64,000 nt of DNA from Sphingomonas sp. 35-24ZXX (GCF_000786215.1 NZ_JROG01000009.1:62001-126000), one strand, 5' to 3'. Numbered from the stretch's first letter, positions 1 to 13,725 are shown. Notes: generated from the sequence alone by a model not told the origin. Numbers and translations are program-made.

Positions 1-49
1 CTTTTTGCCCGGCCGATCCGTCGCCGCGATGTGTTGAGGGTATAGGACG

Positions 50-1669
50 ATGCAGCTGTCGGTCTGGACCTATGAAGGGCCCCCTCACATCGGGGCAATG
101 CGGGTCGCGACCGGCATGACCGATGTGCACTATCTGCTGCACGCGCCACAGGGCGATACCTATGCGGATCTTCTGTTCACGATGATCGAGCGGCGCGGCA
201 AGCGCCCGCCGGTCACCTACACCACCTTCCAGGCGCGCGATCTGGGCAAGGATACCGCCGAGCTGTTCCAGTCTGCCGCGCGCGATGCGGTGGCGCGGTT
301 CAATCCCGCTGCATTATTGGTCGGGGCCTCGTGCACCGCCGAACTCATCCAGGACGACCCCGCCGGAATGGCGCAGGCGATGCGTCTGGATATTCCCGTC
401 ATTCCATTGGAGCTGCCCAGCTACTCCCGCAAGGAGAACTGGGGAGCTTCGGAGACTTTCTACCAGATTGTCAGGACTCTCGCGGTCGGGGATTCCTCCC
501 GCCCCGTACCGTGCCAGGCAGGTTCTCCGCGTCCCAAAGCGAACCTGCTTGGGCCGAGCGCACTGGGTTTTCGCCATCGCGACGATATCGTCGAGATCGC
601 GAAGATTCTGGCTGCGCTCGGCATAGAGATTAACGTTACCGCGCCGATGGGGGCCAGCGCGGCAGACATAGCCCGGATCGGAGAGGCGGATTTCAACATC
701 GTCCTCTATCCGGAAATCGCCGATACCGCCGCGCGCTGGCTGGAAAGGAACTTCCAGCAGCCGTTCACCAAGACGATTCCCATCGGCCACAACGCCACGA
801 TCGACTTCATCCGTGAGGTCGCAACCCTGGCCAAGGTCGATCCTGCGCCGGCGCTGAACATCGCCGAAGCGCGGATGCCATGGTGGAGCCGTTCGGTCGA
901 TTCGACCTATCTGACCGGCAAGCGCGTCTTCATCTTCGGCGATGCGACGCATGCCATTGCCGCTGCCCGGGTTGCGCGCGACGAGCTGGGCTTCGTGGTC
1001 TGCGGTCTGGGCTGCTACAATCGTGAATTCGCCCGCGACCTGCGCGCCGCCGCCGCCGAGCATGGCGTCGAGCCGCTGATCACCGACGATCATCTCGAGG
1101 TCGAGGATGCGATCGCTGCGGCCCATCCCGAACTGGTGCTGGGCACGCAGATGGAACGCCATATCGCCAAGCGGCTGTCGATCCCCTGCGCGGTGATCTC
1201 TGCGCCGGTGCACGTGCAGGATTTCCCCGCCCGGCACAGCCCGCAAATGGGCTTCGAAGGCGCCAACGTGCTGTTCGACAGCTGGGTCCACCCGCTGGTC
1301 ATGGGGCTGGAAGAGCATCTGCTCACCATGTTCCGCGACGATTTCGAATTTCATGACGGGGCAGGCGCAAGCCACCTGTCGCACGGCAGCAAGACGGCGC
1401 ATGCACCGGCGAGCCCTGCTGCCGAACCGGTCGCAGAGCCCGAAATGGCGGTTGGGCTGGACCCTATCGCGCCAGACAGCGCGGCACAGGGCAGCGATGT
1501 TCTCGAACTGGTCCGCTGGACCGCCGAGGCCGAAACCGAGCTGAAGAAAATTCCCTTTTTCGTGCGCGGCAAGGCCCGGCGGAACACCGAACGCTATGCC
1601 GAAGAGCGCGGTCTCGCATCGATATCCCTCGATACGCTCTACGATGCGAAGGCGCATTATGCCCGCTAA
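50..1669 (+). CDS. bchB: Light-independent protochlorophyllide reductase subunit B
   Basis: BchB forms the catalytic NB component of dark-operative protochlorophyllide oxidoreductase with BchN. It reduces ring D of protochlorophyllide with electrons from BchL. The 539-residue length fits the family. Asp36 (in [12 protein letters not shown]), the unusual aspartate ligand of the shared 4Fe-4S cluster, is present, and so is the conserved Cys95 in [13 protein letters not shown]. An AGGA ribosome site lies just before the ATG. The gene overlaps bchH by 11 bases. Partner bchN should lie directly to the left of the window. Identification is secure. Confidence 0.97.
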   Translation: MQLSVWTYEGPPHIGAMRVATGMTDVHYLLHAPQGDTYADLLFTMIERRGKRPPVTYTTFQARDLGKDTAELFQSAARDAVARFNPAALLVGASCTAELIQDDPAGMAQAMRLDIPVIPLELPSYSRKENWGASETFYQIVRTLAVGDSSRPVPCQAGSPRPKANLLGPSALGFRHRDDIVEIAKILAALGIEINVTAPMGASAADIARIGEADFNIVLYPEIADTAARWLERNFQQPFTKTIPIGHNATIDFIREVATLAKVDPAPALNIAEARMPWWSRSVDSTYLTGKRVFIFGDATHAIAAARVARDELGFVVCGLGCYNREFARDLRAAAAEHGVEPLITDDHLEVEDAIAAAHPELVLGTQMERHIAKRLSIPCAVISAPVHVQDFPARHSPQMGFEGANVLFDSWVHPLVMGLEEHLLTMFRDDFEFHDGAGASHLSHGSKTAHAPASPAAEPVAEPEMAVGLDPIAPDSAAQGSDVLELVRWTAEAETELKKIPFFVRGKARRNTERYAEERGLASISLDTLYDAKAHYAR

Positions 1670-4600
1670 AGCCCCCTCCCAGCCCGCCCGGGGCCGCAGC
1701 GCCCCGCTCCGCGTGGTCTTCATCACGCTCGACAACCACCTGTCGGGTGCGGTCGACCGCGCCGAAGCCCTGCTGGTCAAGGATCTGCCCGGCCTGTCGA
1801 TCGGCTTCCATGCGGCGGCCGACTGGGGCCGTGACCCCGGCACCATCGATGCTGCCCGCGCCGACATCGCGCGCGCCGATATCGTCATCGCCACGATGCT
1901 GTTCCTTGAAGACCATGTCCGCGCCATCCTGCCCGCGCTCGAAGCGCGGCGCGAACAGTGCGATGCGATGCTGGGGCTGATGTCGGCCGGCGACGTCGTC
2001 AAGCTGACCCGCATGGGTGGCTACCGGATGGATGCGCCGGCGCGCGGACCGCTGGCGCTGCTCAAGAAGCTGCGTGGATCGCCCAAGCCCGGCGGCAATT
2101 CGGGTGCGGGGCAGATGAAGATGCTGCGCCGGCTGCCCAAGATCCTCAAGTTCATCCCCGGCACCGCGCAGGACGTGCGGCATTATTTCCTGACGCTGCA
2201 ATACTGGCTGGCGGGCAGCGACGACAATGTCGTCTCGATGATCCGCGGGCTGATCGACCGCTATGCCTCGGGCGAGCGCGCCGCGCTGAAGGGAACGACC
2301 CCGGCGCAGCCGCCGCGCGAATATCCAGAGCTGGGCCTGTATCACCCCGCGCTGGCCGAGCGCATGACCGAGGATGCCAGCGAACTGCCGCGCAACCCCG
2401 CTGCCACCGGCACGGTCGGCGTGCTGCTGCTGCGTTCGTATCTGCTGGGCAAGGATGCCGGCCATTATGACGGCATGATCGCCGCGCTCGAAGCGCGTGG
2501 ACTCAACGTCATCCCGACCTTTGCCAGCGGCCTCGATGCGCGCCCGGCGATCGCCAGGTTCCTCGTGCGCGACGGCCAGCCGGTGGTCGATGCGGTGGTC
2601 AACCTCACCGGTTTCTCGCTGGTCGGCGGCCCTGCCTATAACGATGCAGCGGCGGCGGAAGAAACGCTGGCAGGCATGGACCTGCCCTATATCGCCGCGC
2701 ACCCGATCGAGTTCCAGAGCCTGGAGCAATGGGGTTCGCGCCACCAGGGGCTGCTGCCGCTGGAAGCGACGATGATGGTCGCGATTCCCGAGCTCGATGG
2801 CGCGGTCATTCCGCATGTCTTCGGTGGCCGCTCCAATGGCGCTGGCGAACCATGCGAGGGCTGTGCGCGTCACTGCCTGTTCACCGCGCCCGATGCGATG
2901 CGCGCGATGCAGAGCTGCCCCGAGCGCGCCGAAGCCCTCGCCACCAAGGTCGACCGGCTGGTCATGCTGCGCCGGTCGCAGCGCGCCAAGCGCAAGCTGG
3001 CGATCATCCTGTTCAACTTCCCGCCCAATGCCGGCGCCACCGGCAGCGCGGCGCATCTTGCGGTGTTCGAATCGCTGAACGCGACGCTGCATCGGCTGGC
3101 GGCCGAGGGCTATGACTGCTCGCCGCCCGCCACGGTGGACGGCCTGCGCGATGCGATCCTCAAGGGCAATTCGGAACGCTTCGGCTCCGATGCCAATGTC
3201 GCGGTGCGCATCTCGACCGACGATCATGTCACTGGCGAGCCGCATCTGCGCGCGATCGAAAAGCAGTGGGGCCCGGCTCCGGGCAAGCTGCAGAGCGATG
3301 GCTGGTCGATCCATGTGCTCGGCAAGCAGTTCGGCAATGTCTTCGTCGGCGTCCAGCCCAGCTTCGGCTATGAGGGCGATCCTATGCGGCTGCTGTTCGA
3401 TGGCGATTTCGCCCCGACCCACGCCTTTGCCGCCTTCTATCGCTGGATCCGCGAAGACTTCCGCGCCGATGCGCTGCTGCACTTCGGCACGCACGGCGCG
3501 CTCGAGTTCATGCCGGGCAAGCAGGCTGGCCTTTCGGGCGATTGCTGGCCTGACCGGCTGCTGGGTGCCATCCCCAATTTCTATCTTTACGCTGCCAACA
3601 ATCCGTCCGAAGCGATCATCGCCAAGCGCCGGTCGGGTGCGACGATCGTGTCGTATCTCACCCCGCCGCTGGCCGAAGCCGGGCTCTACAAGGGCTTTTC
3701 GGACCTCAAGGCGCTGGTCGAACGTTGGCGCGCGCTGGCGGGCGAAGGTGTCGAGCGTGCCGCGCTCGAGGTCATGATCCGCGATGCCGCCGCCGCGCTC
3801 GATATCGACGCCGCCGATATTTCGGCGCTGGCGGGCAATCTGTACGAGCTCGAACGTGCGCTCATCCCGTTCGGTCTGCACGTGCTGGGCAACCAGCTCG
3901 CAGGCGACGAGCGCGAGGCGTTTCTCGATGCGCTCGCCGCGGCCGACAATGGCGCGACCCGGGCGGAGCTCGACGCCAAGCTGTCGGCCAATGACGAGCT
4001 TGGCGCGCTGATCCATGCGCTTGATGGCGGTTATGTTCGCCCCGCACCCGGCGGCGACATCCTGCACAATTCCGACGTGCTGCCCACGGGCCGCAATACC
4101 CATGGTTTCGATCCGTTCCGTATTCCCAGCGCCTTTGCCTGCGCCACCGGCGCGGTGCAGGCCGAGGCACTGCTCGCCCGGCACGTCGAGGCAGGCGAGC
4201 CGGTGCCCGAAAGCATTGCGATGGTGCTGTGGGGCACCGACAATCTCAAGAGCGAGGGCACTCAGGTCGCCCAGGCCCTGCACCTGATGGGCGCGCGTCC
4301 GCGCTTCGACACCTATGGCAGGCTGGCCGGAGCCGAGCTGATCCCGCTGGCAGAGCTTGGTCGTCCGCGAATCGATGTCGTCGCCACCCTGTCGGGCGTT
4401 TTCCGCGACCTCCTGCCGCTGCAGACCCGGATGATTGCCGAAGCTGCCTGGCTGGCCTCGACCGCCGACGAACCCGAAACGCTCAACTTCATCCGTAAGC
4501 ATTCGCTGGCCCACGCTGCCAAGATGGATTGCGACATGGAAACCGCCGCACTGCGCGTGTTCTCGAATGCCGAAGGCGCCTATGGCGCGCAGGTCAACAT

Positions 4601-5279
4601 GATGATCGACGGCGGAACCTGGGCCGATCCCGACGAGCTGGCCGAAGCGTTCGAAACGCACAAGGGCTATGCCTATGGCCGCAACGGTGCGCCGATGAAG
4701 CAGCGCGAGCTGCTCGAATCCGCGCTCGCCTCGGTCGATTTCACCTACCAGAACCTCGACTCGGTCGAGCTCGGCGTCACCGATATCGACCAATATGTCG
4801 ATGCATTGGGCGGGGTCAGCCGCTCGGTCACCAAGGCGCGCGGCGGCAAGGCGGCGCCGGTCTATATCGTCGATGCGACCGAAGGTGCCGCCAAGGTGCG
4901 CACCCTGTCCGAGCAGATCGACCGCGAGACGCGCACCCGCATGCTCAACCCGAAATGGTATGAAGGCATGCTCAAGCATGGCTTCGAGGGCGTGCGCCAG
5001 ATCGAGGGCCATGTCACCACGACGATGGGCTGGTCGGCCACCACCGGCCAGGTCGCCCCCTGGGTCTATCAGCAGATCAGCGAAACCTACGTGCTCGACG
5101 ACGCAATGCGCGCACGGTTGGCTACGCTGAACCCCAAGGCATCGGCCCGTGTGGCCGAACGCCTTTTGGAAGCATGCGACCGCCGGCTTTGGGAACCGGA
5201 TGCCGCAACCCTGGCGGCGCTCCGCGCGGCTGCGGACGATATCGAAGACAGGCTGGAAGGCCTGATCGCAGCAGAATGA
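1659..5279 (+). CDS. bchH: Magnesium chelatase subunit H (BchH)
   Basis: BchH is the large porphyrin-binding subunit of Mg-protoporphyrin IX chelatase. It works with the BchI/BchD AAA+ motor encoded at the far right of this window. The ATG at 1659 overlaps the end of bchB and gives 1206 residues, normal for BchH; the open frame continues upstream to 1596 but that part lies wholly inside bchB. The CobN/BchH signature [15 protein letters not shown] is encoded near 3480-3525. Translation is probably coupled to bchB. Confidence 0.97.
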   Translation: MPAKAPSQPARGRSAPLRVVFITLDNHLSGAVDRAEALLVKDLPGLSIGFHAAADWGRDPGTIDAARADIARADIVIATMLFLEDHVRAILPALEARREQCDAMLGLMSAGDVVKLTRMGGYRMDAPARGPLALLKKLRGSPKPGGNSGAGQMKMLRRLPKILKFIPGTAQDVRHYFLTLQYWLAGSDDNVVSMIRGLIDRYASGERAALKGTTPAQPPREYPELGLYHPALAERMTEDASELPRNPAATGTVGVLLLRSYLLGKDAGHYDGMIAALEARGLNVIPTFASGLDARPAIARFLVRDGQPVVDAVVNLTGFSLVGGPAYNDAAAAEETLAGMDLPYIAAHPIEFQSLEQWGSRHQGLLPLEATMMVAIPELDGAVIPHVFGGRSNGAGEPCEGCARHCLFTAPDAMRAMQSCPERAEALATKVDRLVMLRRSQRAKRKLAIILFNFPPNAGATGSAAHLAVFESLNATLHRLAAEGYDCSPPATVDGLRDAILKGNSERFGSDANVAVRISTDDHVTGEPHLRAIEKQWGPAPGKLQSDGWSIHVLGKQFGNVFVGVQPSFGYEGDPMRLLFDGDFAPTHAFAAFYRWIREDFRADALLHFGTHGALEFMPGKQAGLSGDCWPDRLLGAIPNFYLYAANNPSEAIIAKRRSGATIVSYLTPPLAEAGLYKGFSDLKALVERWRALAGEGVERAALEVMIRDAAAALDIDAADISALAGNLYELERALIPFGLHVLGNQLAGDEREAFLDALAAADNGATRAELDAKLSANDELGALIHALDGGYVRPAPGGDILHNSDVLPTGRNTHGFDPFRIPSAFACATGAVQAEALLARHVEAGEPVPESIAMVLWGTDNLKSEGTQVAQALHLMGARPRFDTYGRLAGAELIPLAELGRPRIDVVATLSGVFRDLLPLQTRMIAEAAWLASTADEPETLNFIRKHSLAHAAKMDCDMETAALRVFSNAEGAYGAQVNMMIDGGTWADPDELAEAFETHKGYAYGRNGAPMKQRELLESALASVDFTYQNLDSVELGVTDIDQYVDALGGVSRSVTKARGGKAAPVYIVDATEGAAKVRTLSEQIDRETRTRMLNPKWYEGMLKHGFEGVRQIEGHVTTTMGWSATTGQVAPWVYQQISETYVLDDAMRARLATLNPKASARVAERLLEACDRRLWEPDAATLAALRAAADDIEDRLEGLIAAE

Positions 5280-6879
<1,600 letters not shown>

Positions 6880-6883
<4 letters not shown>

Positions 6884-8313
6884 GCCTTCAGGGCGCCTCG
6901 ACCCGGTTCTTCGCCGGACTTGGAACGCAGTTTCTGCCGTTCGCCGATGCGGCGAGTGCGGAGCTGCCGATGGGCCGCCTGCTGCGGCTGTCGCTGTTCC
7001 AGGTCACGGTGGGCGTGGCGACGGTGTTGCTCAACGGAACGCTCAACCGCGTGATGATCGTCGAGCTCGGCACGCCGGCATGGCTGGTCGCGCTGATGAT
7101 CGCCATTCCGCTGCTGGTCGCGCCTTTCCGCGCGCTGATCGGCCACAAGTCGGACAACCACAAGTCGATGCTCGGCTGGCGGCGCGTCCCCTATATCTGG
7201 TTCGGATCGCTGCTGCAGTTCGGGGGCCTTGCGATCATGCCGTTCGCGCTGCTGCTGCTTTCGCGGGGCGACACCTTCACCGTCGGGCTGATCGCGGGCG
7301 CGCTCGCCTTCCTGCTCACCGGGCTGGGCATGCACACCACGCAAACCGCAGGGCTGGCGCTGGCGACCGATCTGGCGCCTGAAGATACCCGCCCGCGTGT
7401 CGTCGCGCTGATGTTCGTGATGCTGCTGGTCGGCATGATGATGGCAGCGTTCGTGATGGGATCCTTGCTCGCCGATTTTTCCGCCACCCGGCTGGTCGCG
7501 ATCGTCCAGGGCGCGGCGATGTTCACCATGGCGCTCAACATCATCGCGCTGTGGAAGCAGGAGGCGCGCGCGCCGTCCACCACCCGGCCCGACCGTCCGA
7601 CCCCGAAATTCTCGGTCGTGTGGCGCGAATTCACCGCAGAAGCGCGCAATGCCCGGCTGCTGCTCGCGATCGGCTGCGGCACCGCGGCGTTCAGCATGCA
7701 GGACGTGCTGCTCGAGCCGTTCGGCGGCGAGATCCTGGGCATGTCGGTGGGTTCGACCACCATCCTCACCGGGCTGTGGGCCTTCGGCATGCTGCTGAGC
7801 TTTGCCTATGCCTCCCGCCGTCTGAGCGCGGGCAGCGATCCGCTGCGGCTCGCAGGCTTTGGCGCGGTCGTCGGCATGGCGGCGTTCGCGATGCTGCTGT
7901 TTGCGGTGCCGCTGGATACTAGCGCGCTGGTCTTTGCCGGATCGCTGACCATCGGCATCGGATCGGGCCTGTTTTCGGTGGGAACGCTGAGCGCGATCAT
8001 GGCGATTGCCGGCAGCGGCCAGCACAAGGGATCGGGCCTGGCGCTGGGCGCCTGGGGCGCGGTTCAGGCGAGCGCCAGCGGCCTTGCCATTCTGGCGGGC
8101 GGGCTGATCCGCGACGGGGTCTCCGCGCTCGCGCTGGCAGACCAGATCGGCCACACCCTGGCCTATCGCGCGACGGGCTATGGCACCGTCTATCTGATCG
8201 AGATCATCCTGCTGCTGGTTACCATGATTGTGCTGGGTCCGCTTGTCGGGGGCCAGCCGGTGGATGCCACCGCGTCGCAAGCGCGGTTCGGCCTCACCGA
8301 ATTTCCGACATGA
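6880..8313 (+). CDS. lhaA: Light-harvesting complex assembly MFS-fold protein (LhaA/PucC family)
   Basis: A 477-residue membrane protein with about twelve hydrophobic segments, of the PucC/LhaA/BCH family of the major facilitator fold. In purple bacteria LhaA assists insertion or assembly of light-harvesting 1 around the reaction centre. Position between bchM and puhA matches the canonical bchFNBHLM-lhaA-puhA superoperon. The start overlaps the bchM stop by ATGA. The family is secure; the exact substrate, possibly bacteriochlorophyll, is not known. Confidence 0.93.
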
Positions 8314-8340
8314 GAGTTTTGAAGAAGAGAGGTAAGCGCC

Positions 8341-9114
8341 ATGTTTAACGGCAATATCGTGGGCAACATCGATGTCGCATCGATCGCTTTTTGGGCGTTC
8401 GTGCTCTTTTTCATCGGCCTGATCTATTATCTGAGGCGAGAGGACCGGCGAGAGGGCTTCCCGCTGGAAGACGAGCTGACCGGACGCTCGCTCGGCATGG
8501 GCGGCCCGCTGCTGCACGCCAGCCCCAAGTCGTTCAAGCTGCCCTTCGGTCGCGGCACGGTCTATACGCCGACGATCGGCAAGGAGCCGTTCAACATCGC
8601 CGCGCGCAAGGCTGGCCCGGGTGCAGGCGATCCCTATATCCCCACCGGCAACCCGCTGGCAGACTGCATCGGCCCGTCGGCTTATGCCGAGCGCAGCCGC
8701 CTGCCCGACATCGATGCCTTCGGCAACAACCGCATCGTTCCCATGGCGCTGGAGCCCAGCTTCTCGATCGCTCGCGGCGACGCTGATCCGCGCGGCATGA
8801 CGGTGATCGGCGCCGATGGCGCGGTGGCCGGCACGGTCAGCGAAATCTGGGTCGACCGCTCGGAGCACCAGGTGCGCTATCTTGAGGTCGTCACGGCCGA
8901 AGGCGTGCACGCACTGGCCCCGATGATGATGGCCAAGGTCCGCAAGTCAGCGCGCCAGATCGTCGTGGATGCGATCAACGCCGCGCAGTTCAGCGGTTGC
9001 CCGCAGGTCGAAACGCCCGGCCAGATCAGCCGCTATGAAGAAGACAAGATCTCCGGATATTTCGGTGGCGGCTATCTCTACGCCAACCGGGCCCGGCAGG
9101 AGCCGCTGATATGA
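8341..9114 (+). CDS. puhA: Photosynthetic reaction centre H subunit
   Basis: PuhA caps the cytoplasmic side of the L/M reaction centre and shapes the proton path to QB. The 257-residue protein has a short N-terminal periplasmic tail, one transmembrane helix at about residues 13-31 (ASIAFWAFVLFFIGLIYYL), then a cytoplasmic PRC-barrel-like domain. A GAGAGG ribosome site precedes the ATG. The 27-bp gap from lhaA is too short for an obvious separate promoter, so it probably belongs to the bch superoperon. Its stop overlaps puhB (ATGA). The L and M genes are not in the window. Confidence 0.97.
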   Translation: MFNGNIVGNIDVASIAFWAFVLFFIGLIYYLRREDRREGFPLEDELTGRSLGMGGPLLHASPKSFKLPFGRGTVYTPTIGKEPFNIAARKAGPGAGDPYIPTGNPLADCIGPSAYAERSRLPDIDAFGNNRIVPMALEPSFSIARGDADPRGMTVIGADGAVAGTVSEIWVDRSEHQVRYLEVVTAEGVHALAPMMMAKVRKSARQIVVDAINAAQFSGCPQVETPGQISRYEEDKISGYFGGGYLYANRARQEPLI

Positions 9115-9764
9115 TCACGGAATATGACGACGAACCCGTCCGGGGCCTCCCCGGCGAGCTGCCGGAGGGCGAAGCGTTGCTCTGGCAGGGATCGCCCGAC
9201 TGGCGTCTGTTGGCGCGCAGCGCGTTCTTCACCCGCATCGTCGGCCTGTATTTCGCCGCCCTGGTGGTCCTGGCGATCTACAACGGCAGCACCAGCGGCG
9301 TCATCGCCACGATGATTGCCGGGGCATTGGGCATCGGTTTGCTGATGCTCTATGCCTGGGCCGTCGCGCGCACCACGGTCTATACGCTGACCAACCGCCG
9401 CGTCGTGCTGCGTGTGGGGGTTGCCCTCAACATGTGCATCAACCTGCCGCTCGCCAAGATCGGTGGTGCCAATCTGCGTCCGCTGGGCCCTGTCGAAGGC
9501 GACCTCGCCCTGCAGCTGATCGGCAAGCACAACCTTGGCTATATGGTGCTCTGGCCGCATGCCCGGCCCTGGAAGCTCAGCCGTCCCGAGCCGATGCTGC
9601 GCGCGCTGCCCGATGCTGCCGTCGTCGGCGAGCGGCTGGCCCGTGCGGTGGCCGCCATTGCGCCGGTCGACCGGGCGCAGGACGTGCCGACCAGCCACAC
9701 TGCCACCCACAATGGCAGCCAGGCCGAAAGCATGCCGACCGGCCTTCAAGGAGCAATCGCATGA
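9111..9764 (+). CDS. puhB: Photosynthetic complex assembly protein PuhB (PH-domain membrane protein)
   Basis: PuhB is a reaction-centre assembly factor encoded after puhA in purple bacteria. The 217-residue product starts with a soluble part (GELPEGEALLWQGSPDW, typical of bacterial PH-domain proteins), has two hydrophobic segments around residues 43-85, and then a PH-like region (YTLTNRRVVLRVG). It overlaps both neighbours by ATGA. Function rests on family and position. Confidence 0.93.
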   Translation: MITEYDDEPVRGLPGELPEGEALLWQGSPDWRLLARSAFFTRIVGLYFAALVVLAIYNGSTSGVIATMIAGALGIGLLMLYAWAVARTTVYTLTNRRVVLRVGVALNMCINLPLAKIGGANLRPLGPVEGDLALQLIGKHNLGYMVLWPHARPWKLSRPEPMLRALPDAAVVGERLARAVAAIAPVDRAQDVPTSHTATHNGSQAESMPTGLQGAIA

Positions 9765-10270
9765 CCAGCGTCCAGCACAGCGCCGCCAGCCACGCCGCCA
9801 GCCACAACGGCCACGGCCACAGCCACGAGAACACCGTGCCGAAGGGCGCGCTGGTGATGGCATGCGGAGTGGTGCTGTTCACGCTGGCGCTGACCAGTGC
9901 GACGCAGGTCGGCCTGATCGCCCCGTCGCCCTCCGCGAGCGACATCCGGACGGCTGAAGCGGCGACTGCGGTCAAATCGCGCGTGCTGCGCTTTGCCGAT
10001 GGCGCCAAGGGCACCGTGGTCGTCAGCGACGCGCTGACCGGCGATACCGTGCATGTGTTCGGCGAGCAGGGCAGCGGTTTCATCCGCGGCGTGCTGCGCG
10101 GCATGGGGCGCGACCGGCATATGCGGTCGATCCCGATGGATGCGCCCTACGAGCTCAACCACTGGACCGACGGATCGCTGTCGCTGACCGACACCGCCAC
10201 CAACCGGGTGGTCGAACTTGGCGCCTTCGGACCCACCAACCGCGGCACCTTCGAGGGGCTGCTGAGATGA
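9761..10270 (+). CDS. puhC: Photosynthetic complex assembly protein PuhC
   Basis: PuhC supports assembly of the reaction-centre/LH1 core. The start at 9761 (ATGA overlap with puhB) gives 169 residues: a His-rich cytoplasmic N-terminus, one transmembrane helix near residues 30-52, and a periplasmic domain with FADGAKGTVVVSDALTG, typical of PuhC. The frame is open far upstream inside puhB, but that part is a shadow. The stop overlaps the next gene by ATGA. Confidence 0.92.
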   Translation: MTSVQHSAASHAASHNGHGHSHENTVPKGALVMACGVVLFTLALTSATQVGLIAPSPSASDIRTAEAATAVKSRVLRFADGAKGTVVVSDALTGDTVHVFGEQGSGFIRGVLRGMGRDRHMRSIPMDAPYELNHWTDGSLSLTDTATNRVVELGAFGPTNRGTFEGLLR

Positions 10271-10563
10271 TCAGCCTGTTGCGCGAGCCCTCGTTCGACA
10301 CGCCGTGCCGGATCGCGGTGGAACAGAGCGAGGCGCATTTCCATGCGCATGTCGAACTGGAAGGCGATGTCGCGATCCAGCCGGGCGACAAGGTGCGCGT
10401 GCATGGTGACCCGATCATTGTCGGATTTGGCGAGTCAGTTTTGATCCAGCGCATGGCAACGGTCCATCCTGCAGGTCCATTGCTGCGCGCATGGACCAAG
10501 CTCACCGCGATGGGTGAGCTCAAGGAACTATACGAGGTAAGCTTCACCACCAGCCGGTGGTGA
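10267..10563 (+). CDS. Small conserved protein of the puh cluster, function unknown
   Basis: A 98-residue, soluble-looking protein placed between puhC and acsF. It has no signal peptide, no membrane segment and no cofactor motif that I recognise. A small gene in this position is common in photosynthesis clusters of this type. The ATGA overlap with puhC shows that it belongs to the same operon, so a role in reaction-centre assembly or in the cyclase step is a fair inference, but no function is established. The tail before the stop is followed by a 31-bp gap and the acsF ribosome site. Confidence 0.85.
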   Translation: MISLLREPSFDTPCRIAVEQSEAHFHAHVELEGDVAIQPGDKVRVHGDPIIVGFGESVLIQRMATVHPAGPLLRAWTKLTAMGELKELYEVSFTTSRW

Positions 10564-10594
10564 TCGCTGTTCAGATGACAACGGGAGTGGTGTG

Positions 10595-11677
10595 ATGAAC
10601 ATGCAGGCAAAGATCCAACCGGCACCATTGCTGGCGGATGTTCCTGATACCATGGAGCTGGCGACGCAGGAGACGGTGCTGAGCCCGCGCTTCTACACCA
10701 CCGATTTCGATGCGCTCGACGCGATCGATGTCAGCCTGGTGCGCGCCGAATGGGATCAGCTGATGGCCGATATGGAAGGCGACCCCAACAAGGCGCATTT
10801 CCGCCGCAGCGAATCGTTCGATGGCGTGATCGAATCGCTCGAGCCTGCGCTGCGCCGCGAGTTCATCGATTTCCTCGTCAGCTCGCTGACGTCCGAGTTT
10901 TCCGGCTGCATCCTGTATGCCGAAATCGCCCGGCGGACCAAGAACCCCGATGTGAAGAAGCTGTTCAAGCTGCTGGCGCGTGACGAAAGCCGCCACGCCG
11001 GGTTCATCAACGAAGTGCTCAAGGACGCCGGTATCGGCATTGACCTCAGCTTCCTCACCAAGACCAAGAAGTACACCTTCTTCAAGCCGAAGTTCATTTT
11101 CTATGCGGTCTATCTGTCCGAGAAGATCGGCTATGCGCGCTATATCGCGATCTTCCGGCACCTGGCGCGGCACCCCGAAAACCGCTTCCACCCGATCTTC
11201 AACTGGTTCGAGCAGTGGTGCAACGACGAGTTCCGCCATGGCGAGGCCTTTGCGATGCTGCTGCATGCCGACCCCAAGCTGCTCAAGGGCATGAACCGCT
11301 ACTGGATCAAGTTCTTCATCCTTTCGGTCTATGCCACCATGTATGTGCGTGACCACAGTCGGCCGGTCTTCCATGCGGCACTGGGCGTGAAGCCGACCGA
11401 CTATGATTATGAGGTGTTCGACATCTGCACCGCGATCAGCCGCCAGGTCTTCCCCGTGGAGATCGATACCGACAATCCGGCGCTGCGTTTGCAGATGGAA
11501 AAGCTGCGCCTGGCATCGGATCGGATCGCGGCGGGCAAGGCCAGGGGCGGCCTGGGAGGACTCGTCCAGCGCGCTGGTGGCATGATCGGCGCAGGCACCG
11601 CCTTTGCACGGATGTATTTCATGCCCGGCAAGCCCAATGCGCTGCCTTCGGTCATCCGCCTGCAGCCGGCCTGGTAA
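10595..11677 (+). CDS. acsF: Aerobic Mg-protoporphyrin IX monomethyl ester oxidative cyclase
   Basis: AcsF is the oxygen-dependent diiron enzyme that closes ring E of bacteriochlorophyll, giving divinyl-protochlorophyllide. Diiron motifs of the four-helix-bundle type are visible: Glu131-x-x-His134 (DESRH) and the later [10 protein letters not shown]. The ATG at 10595 sits a few bases after a GGGAGTGG ribosome site; a GTG at 10592 is too close to it. The product of 360 residues matches the family. An oxygen-dependent cyclase fits an aerobic phototroph; no bchE is seen in the window. Confidence 0.97.
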   Translation: MNMQAKIQPAPLLADVPDTMELATQETVLSPRFYTTDFDALDAIDVSLVRAEWDQLMADMEGDPNKAHFRRSESFDGVIESLEPALRREFIDFLVSSLTSEFSGCILYAEIARRTKNPDVKKLFKLLARDESRHAGFINEVLKDAGIGIDLSFLTKTKKYTFFKPKFIFYAVYLSEKIGYARYIAIFRHLARHPENRFHPIFNWFEQWCNDEFRHGEAFAMLLHADPKLLKGMNRYWIKFFILSVYATMYVRDHSRPVFHAALGVKPTDYDYEVFDICTAISRQVFPVEIDTDNPALRLQMEKLRLASDRIAAGKARGGLGGLVQRAGGMIGAGTAFARMYFMPGKPNALPSVIRLQPAW

Positions 11678-11681
11678 GCGC

Positions 11682-12470
11682 ATGAGCCTGCACGGCCATC
11701 TCCTGCCCGCATTGGTGGTGCTGCTTGCCTGGTTCGGCAGCACCGGCATGGTCGCCTGGCTTGCCAATCGCGGCAAGGATACCTTTGCCCGCAGCATTTC
11801 ATGGGCGGGCTTTGCAGCAGGCATCTGCCTGTGCGTCATCGTCTATGCGGCGCATGGCCCGGATGCGGCCGGCCCGACGATCATGGATGCCTATATCAGC
11901 TTTGGCGCGGCGCTGGTGATCTGGGGATGGCTCGAACTGACCTTCCTGACCGGCATTGTCGCCGGCCCCCGCCGTATCGTGAGCGATCCGCTGGCGCGCG
12001 GCTGGCGGCGGTTTTCCGATGCTGCGGCAACCTTGATCTATCACGAGATCGCGATCGCCGGCGTGATGGTCATGCTGGTGTCGCTGACCTGGGCCAGCGC
12101 CAATCCCACCGGCGCGGTGATCTTCAGCCTGCTGTTCGCGCTGCGCCTTTCGGCCAAGCTCAACCTGTTTGTCGGTGTGCCGAACATGAGCGACGAGATC
12201 ATGCCCGGGCATCTGGAATATCTGAAAACCTATTTCGGCCCGCGCCGCCTGCATGGCGCGCTGGCCTTCAGCCTGGCCGCGCTTGCAGCGCTGTCGGTGT
12301 GGCTGGGCGCACGCGCGCTCGCGGCGCCCGATGACAGCTTCGCTGCGGTCAGCGCGACCCTGGTGTTCACGCTCGCAGCGCTGGGTTCGCTGGAGCATCT
12401 GTTTCTGGCGTTGCCGTTCCGAGACGGCGCGCTGTGGCGCTGGGCCCTGCCCAGTGGCCGTCAAGGATAG
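11682..12470 (+). CDS. puhE: Putative photosynthetic complex assembly protein PuhE (DUF3623)
   Basis: An integral membrane protein of 262 residues with about seven or eight hydrophobic segments, belonging to the PuhE/DUF3623 family that accompanies puhABC and acsF. Loss of PuhE in Rhodobacter affects reaction-centre and pigment levels, but its biochemical role is unclear. The start at 11682, four bases after the acsF stop, was chosen over an in-frame upstream start lying inside acsF. Confidence 0.92.
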   Translation: MSLHGHLLPALVVLLAWFGSTGMVAWLANRGKDTFARSISWAGFAAGICLCVIVYAAHGPDAAGPTIMDAYISFGAALVIWGWLELTFLTGIVAGPRRIVSDPLARGWRRFSDAAATLIYHEIAIAGVMVMLVSLTWASANPTGAVIFSLLFALRLSAKLNLFVGVPNMSDEIMPGHLEYLKTYFGPRRLHGALAFSLAALAALSVWLGARALAAPDDSFAAVSATLVFTLAALGSLEHLFLALPFRDGALWRWALPSGRQG

Positions 12471-12486
12471 AAGAAGGAGAGTGGTT

Positions 12487-13707
12487 ATGGATTATGAGGG
12501 CTTTTTCCAGAGCGAAATCGATACGATCCGCGATGAGGGTCGCTATCGCATCTTCGCAGAACTGGAACGCCATCGCGGCCGCTTTCCGCACGCCACGCGC
12601 TACACCGAAGAGGGGACCGACGAGGTCACCGTCTGGTGCTCCAATGACTATCTGGGCATGGGCCAGCATCCCGATGTGCTGAAGGCGATGCACGACACGC
12701 TCGATCAGTGCGGCGCAGGCGCAGGCGGCACCCGCAACATTTCGGGCACCAACCACCATCACGTTCTGCTCGAGGCTGAACTGGCCGATCTGCACGGCAA
12801 GGAAGCGGCCCTGCTGTTCACCTCGGGCTATGTCTCGAACTGGGCGGCTTTGGGCACGCTGGCGGCCAAGCTGCCCAATTGCGTGGTCCTGTCCGATGCG
12901 GGCAACCATGCCTCGATGATCGAGGGCATCCGCCACAGCCGCGCCGAATGCCTGAAGTTCAAGCACAACGACCCCGAAGACCTCGATCGGCTGCTCGCCG
13001 GCGTGGCCCCGGGGCGGCCCAAGCTGGTCGCGTTCGAGAGCGTCTATTCGATGGATGGCGACATCGCCCCGATCGCCGAGATTCTCGACGTGTGCGAAAA
13101 GCACGGCGCGATGAGCTATATCGACGAAGTCCATGCGGTCGGCCTTTATGGCCCGCGCGGCGGCGGCATTGCCGAACGCGAAGGGCTGATGGACCGGATC
13201 ACGGTGATCGAAGGCACGCTCGGCAAGGCGATCGGCGTGATGGGCGGCTATATCGCAGCCTCTGCAGCGTTGTGCGATTTCGTGCGCAGCTTTGCCAGCG
13301 GCTTCATCTTCACCACCGCGTTGCCGCCGGCGCTCGCCGCCGGTGCCACCGCCAGCCTGCGTCATCTCAAGTCCAGCCAGATGGAGCGCGCCCGCCACCA
13401 GGACCGCGTCGAGAAGGTTCGTCGCCGGCTCGACCTGATGGGGATCACCCATCTCGACAACCCCAGCCATATCATCCCGGTGATGGTGGGCGATCCGCAC
13501 AAGTGCAAGCGGATCAGCGACTGGCTGCTGGAGAATCACGGCATCTACGTGCAGCCGATCAACTATCCCACCGTGCCCAAGGGTACCGAACGGTTGCGCA
13601 TCACGCCGTCGCCGGTGCACAGCGATGGCGATATCGACAAGCTGATCCACGCGCTGAGCGACATCTGGTCGCAGTGCGAACTGGCGCGGCGCGCAATCGC
13701 CGCCTGA
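12487..13707 (+). CDS. hemA: 5-aminolevulinate synthase
   Basis: HemA condenses glycine and succinyl-CoA to 5-aminolevulinate with PLP, the first step of tetrapyrrole synthesis in alphaproteobacteria. The PLP lysine lies in the motif [14 protein letters not shown], and [12 protein letters not shown] supplies the PLP-binding aspartate region. An AAGGAGA ribosome site precedes the ATG at 12487, giving 406 residues, the usual size. It is the last gene of the left half of the photosynthesis cluster, so it probably serves bacteriochlorophyll supply. A second housekeeping copy may exist elsewhere. Confidence 0.97.
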   Translation: MDYEGFFQSEIDTIRDEGRYRIFAELERHRGRFPHATRYTEEGTDEVTVWCSNDYLGMGQHPDVLKAMHDTLDQCGAGAGGTRNISGTNHHHVLLEAELADLHGKEAALLFTSGYVSNWAALGTLAAKLPNCVVLSDAGNHASMIEGIRHSRAECLKFKHNDPEDLDRLLAGVAPGRPKLVAFESVYSMDGDIAPIAEILDVCEKHGAMSYIDEVHAVGLYGPRGGGIAEREGLMDRITVIEGTLGKAIGVMGGYIAASAALCDFVRSFASGFIFTTALPPALAAGATASLRHLKSSQMERARHQDRVEKVRRRLDLMGITHLDNPSHIIPVMVGDPHKCKRISDWLLENHGIYVQPINYPTVPKGTERLRITPSPVHSDGDIDKLIHALSDIWSQCELARRAIAA

Positions 13708-13725
13708 TCCGGCAGGCTATCCTTA

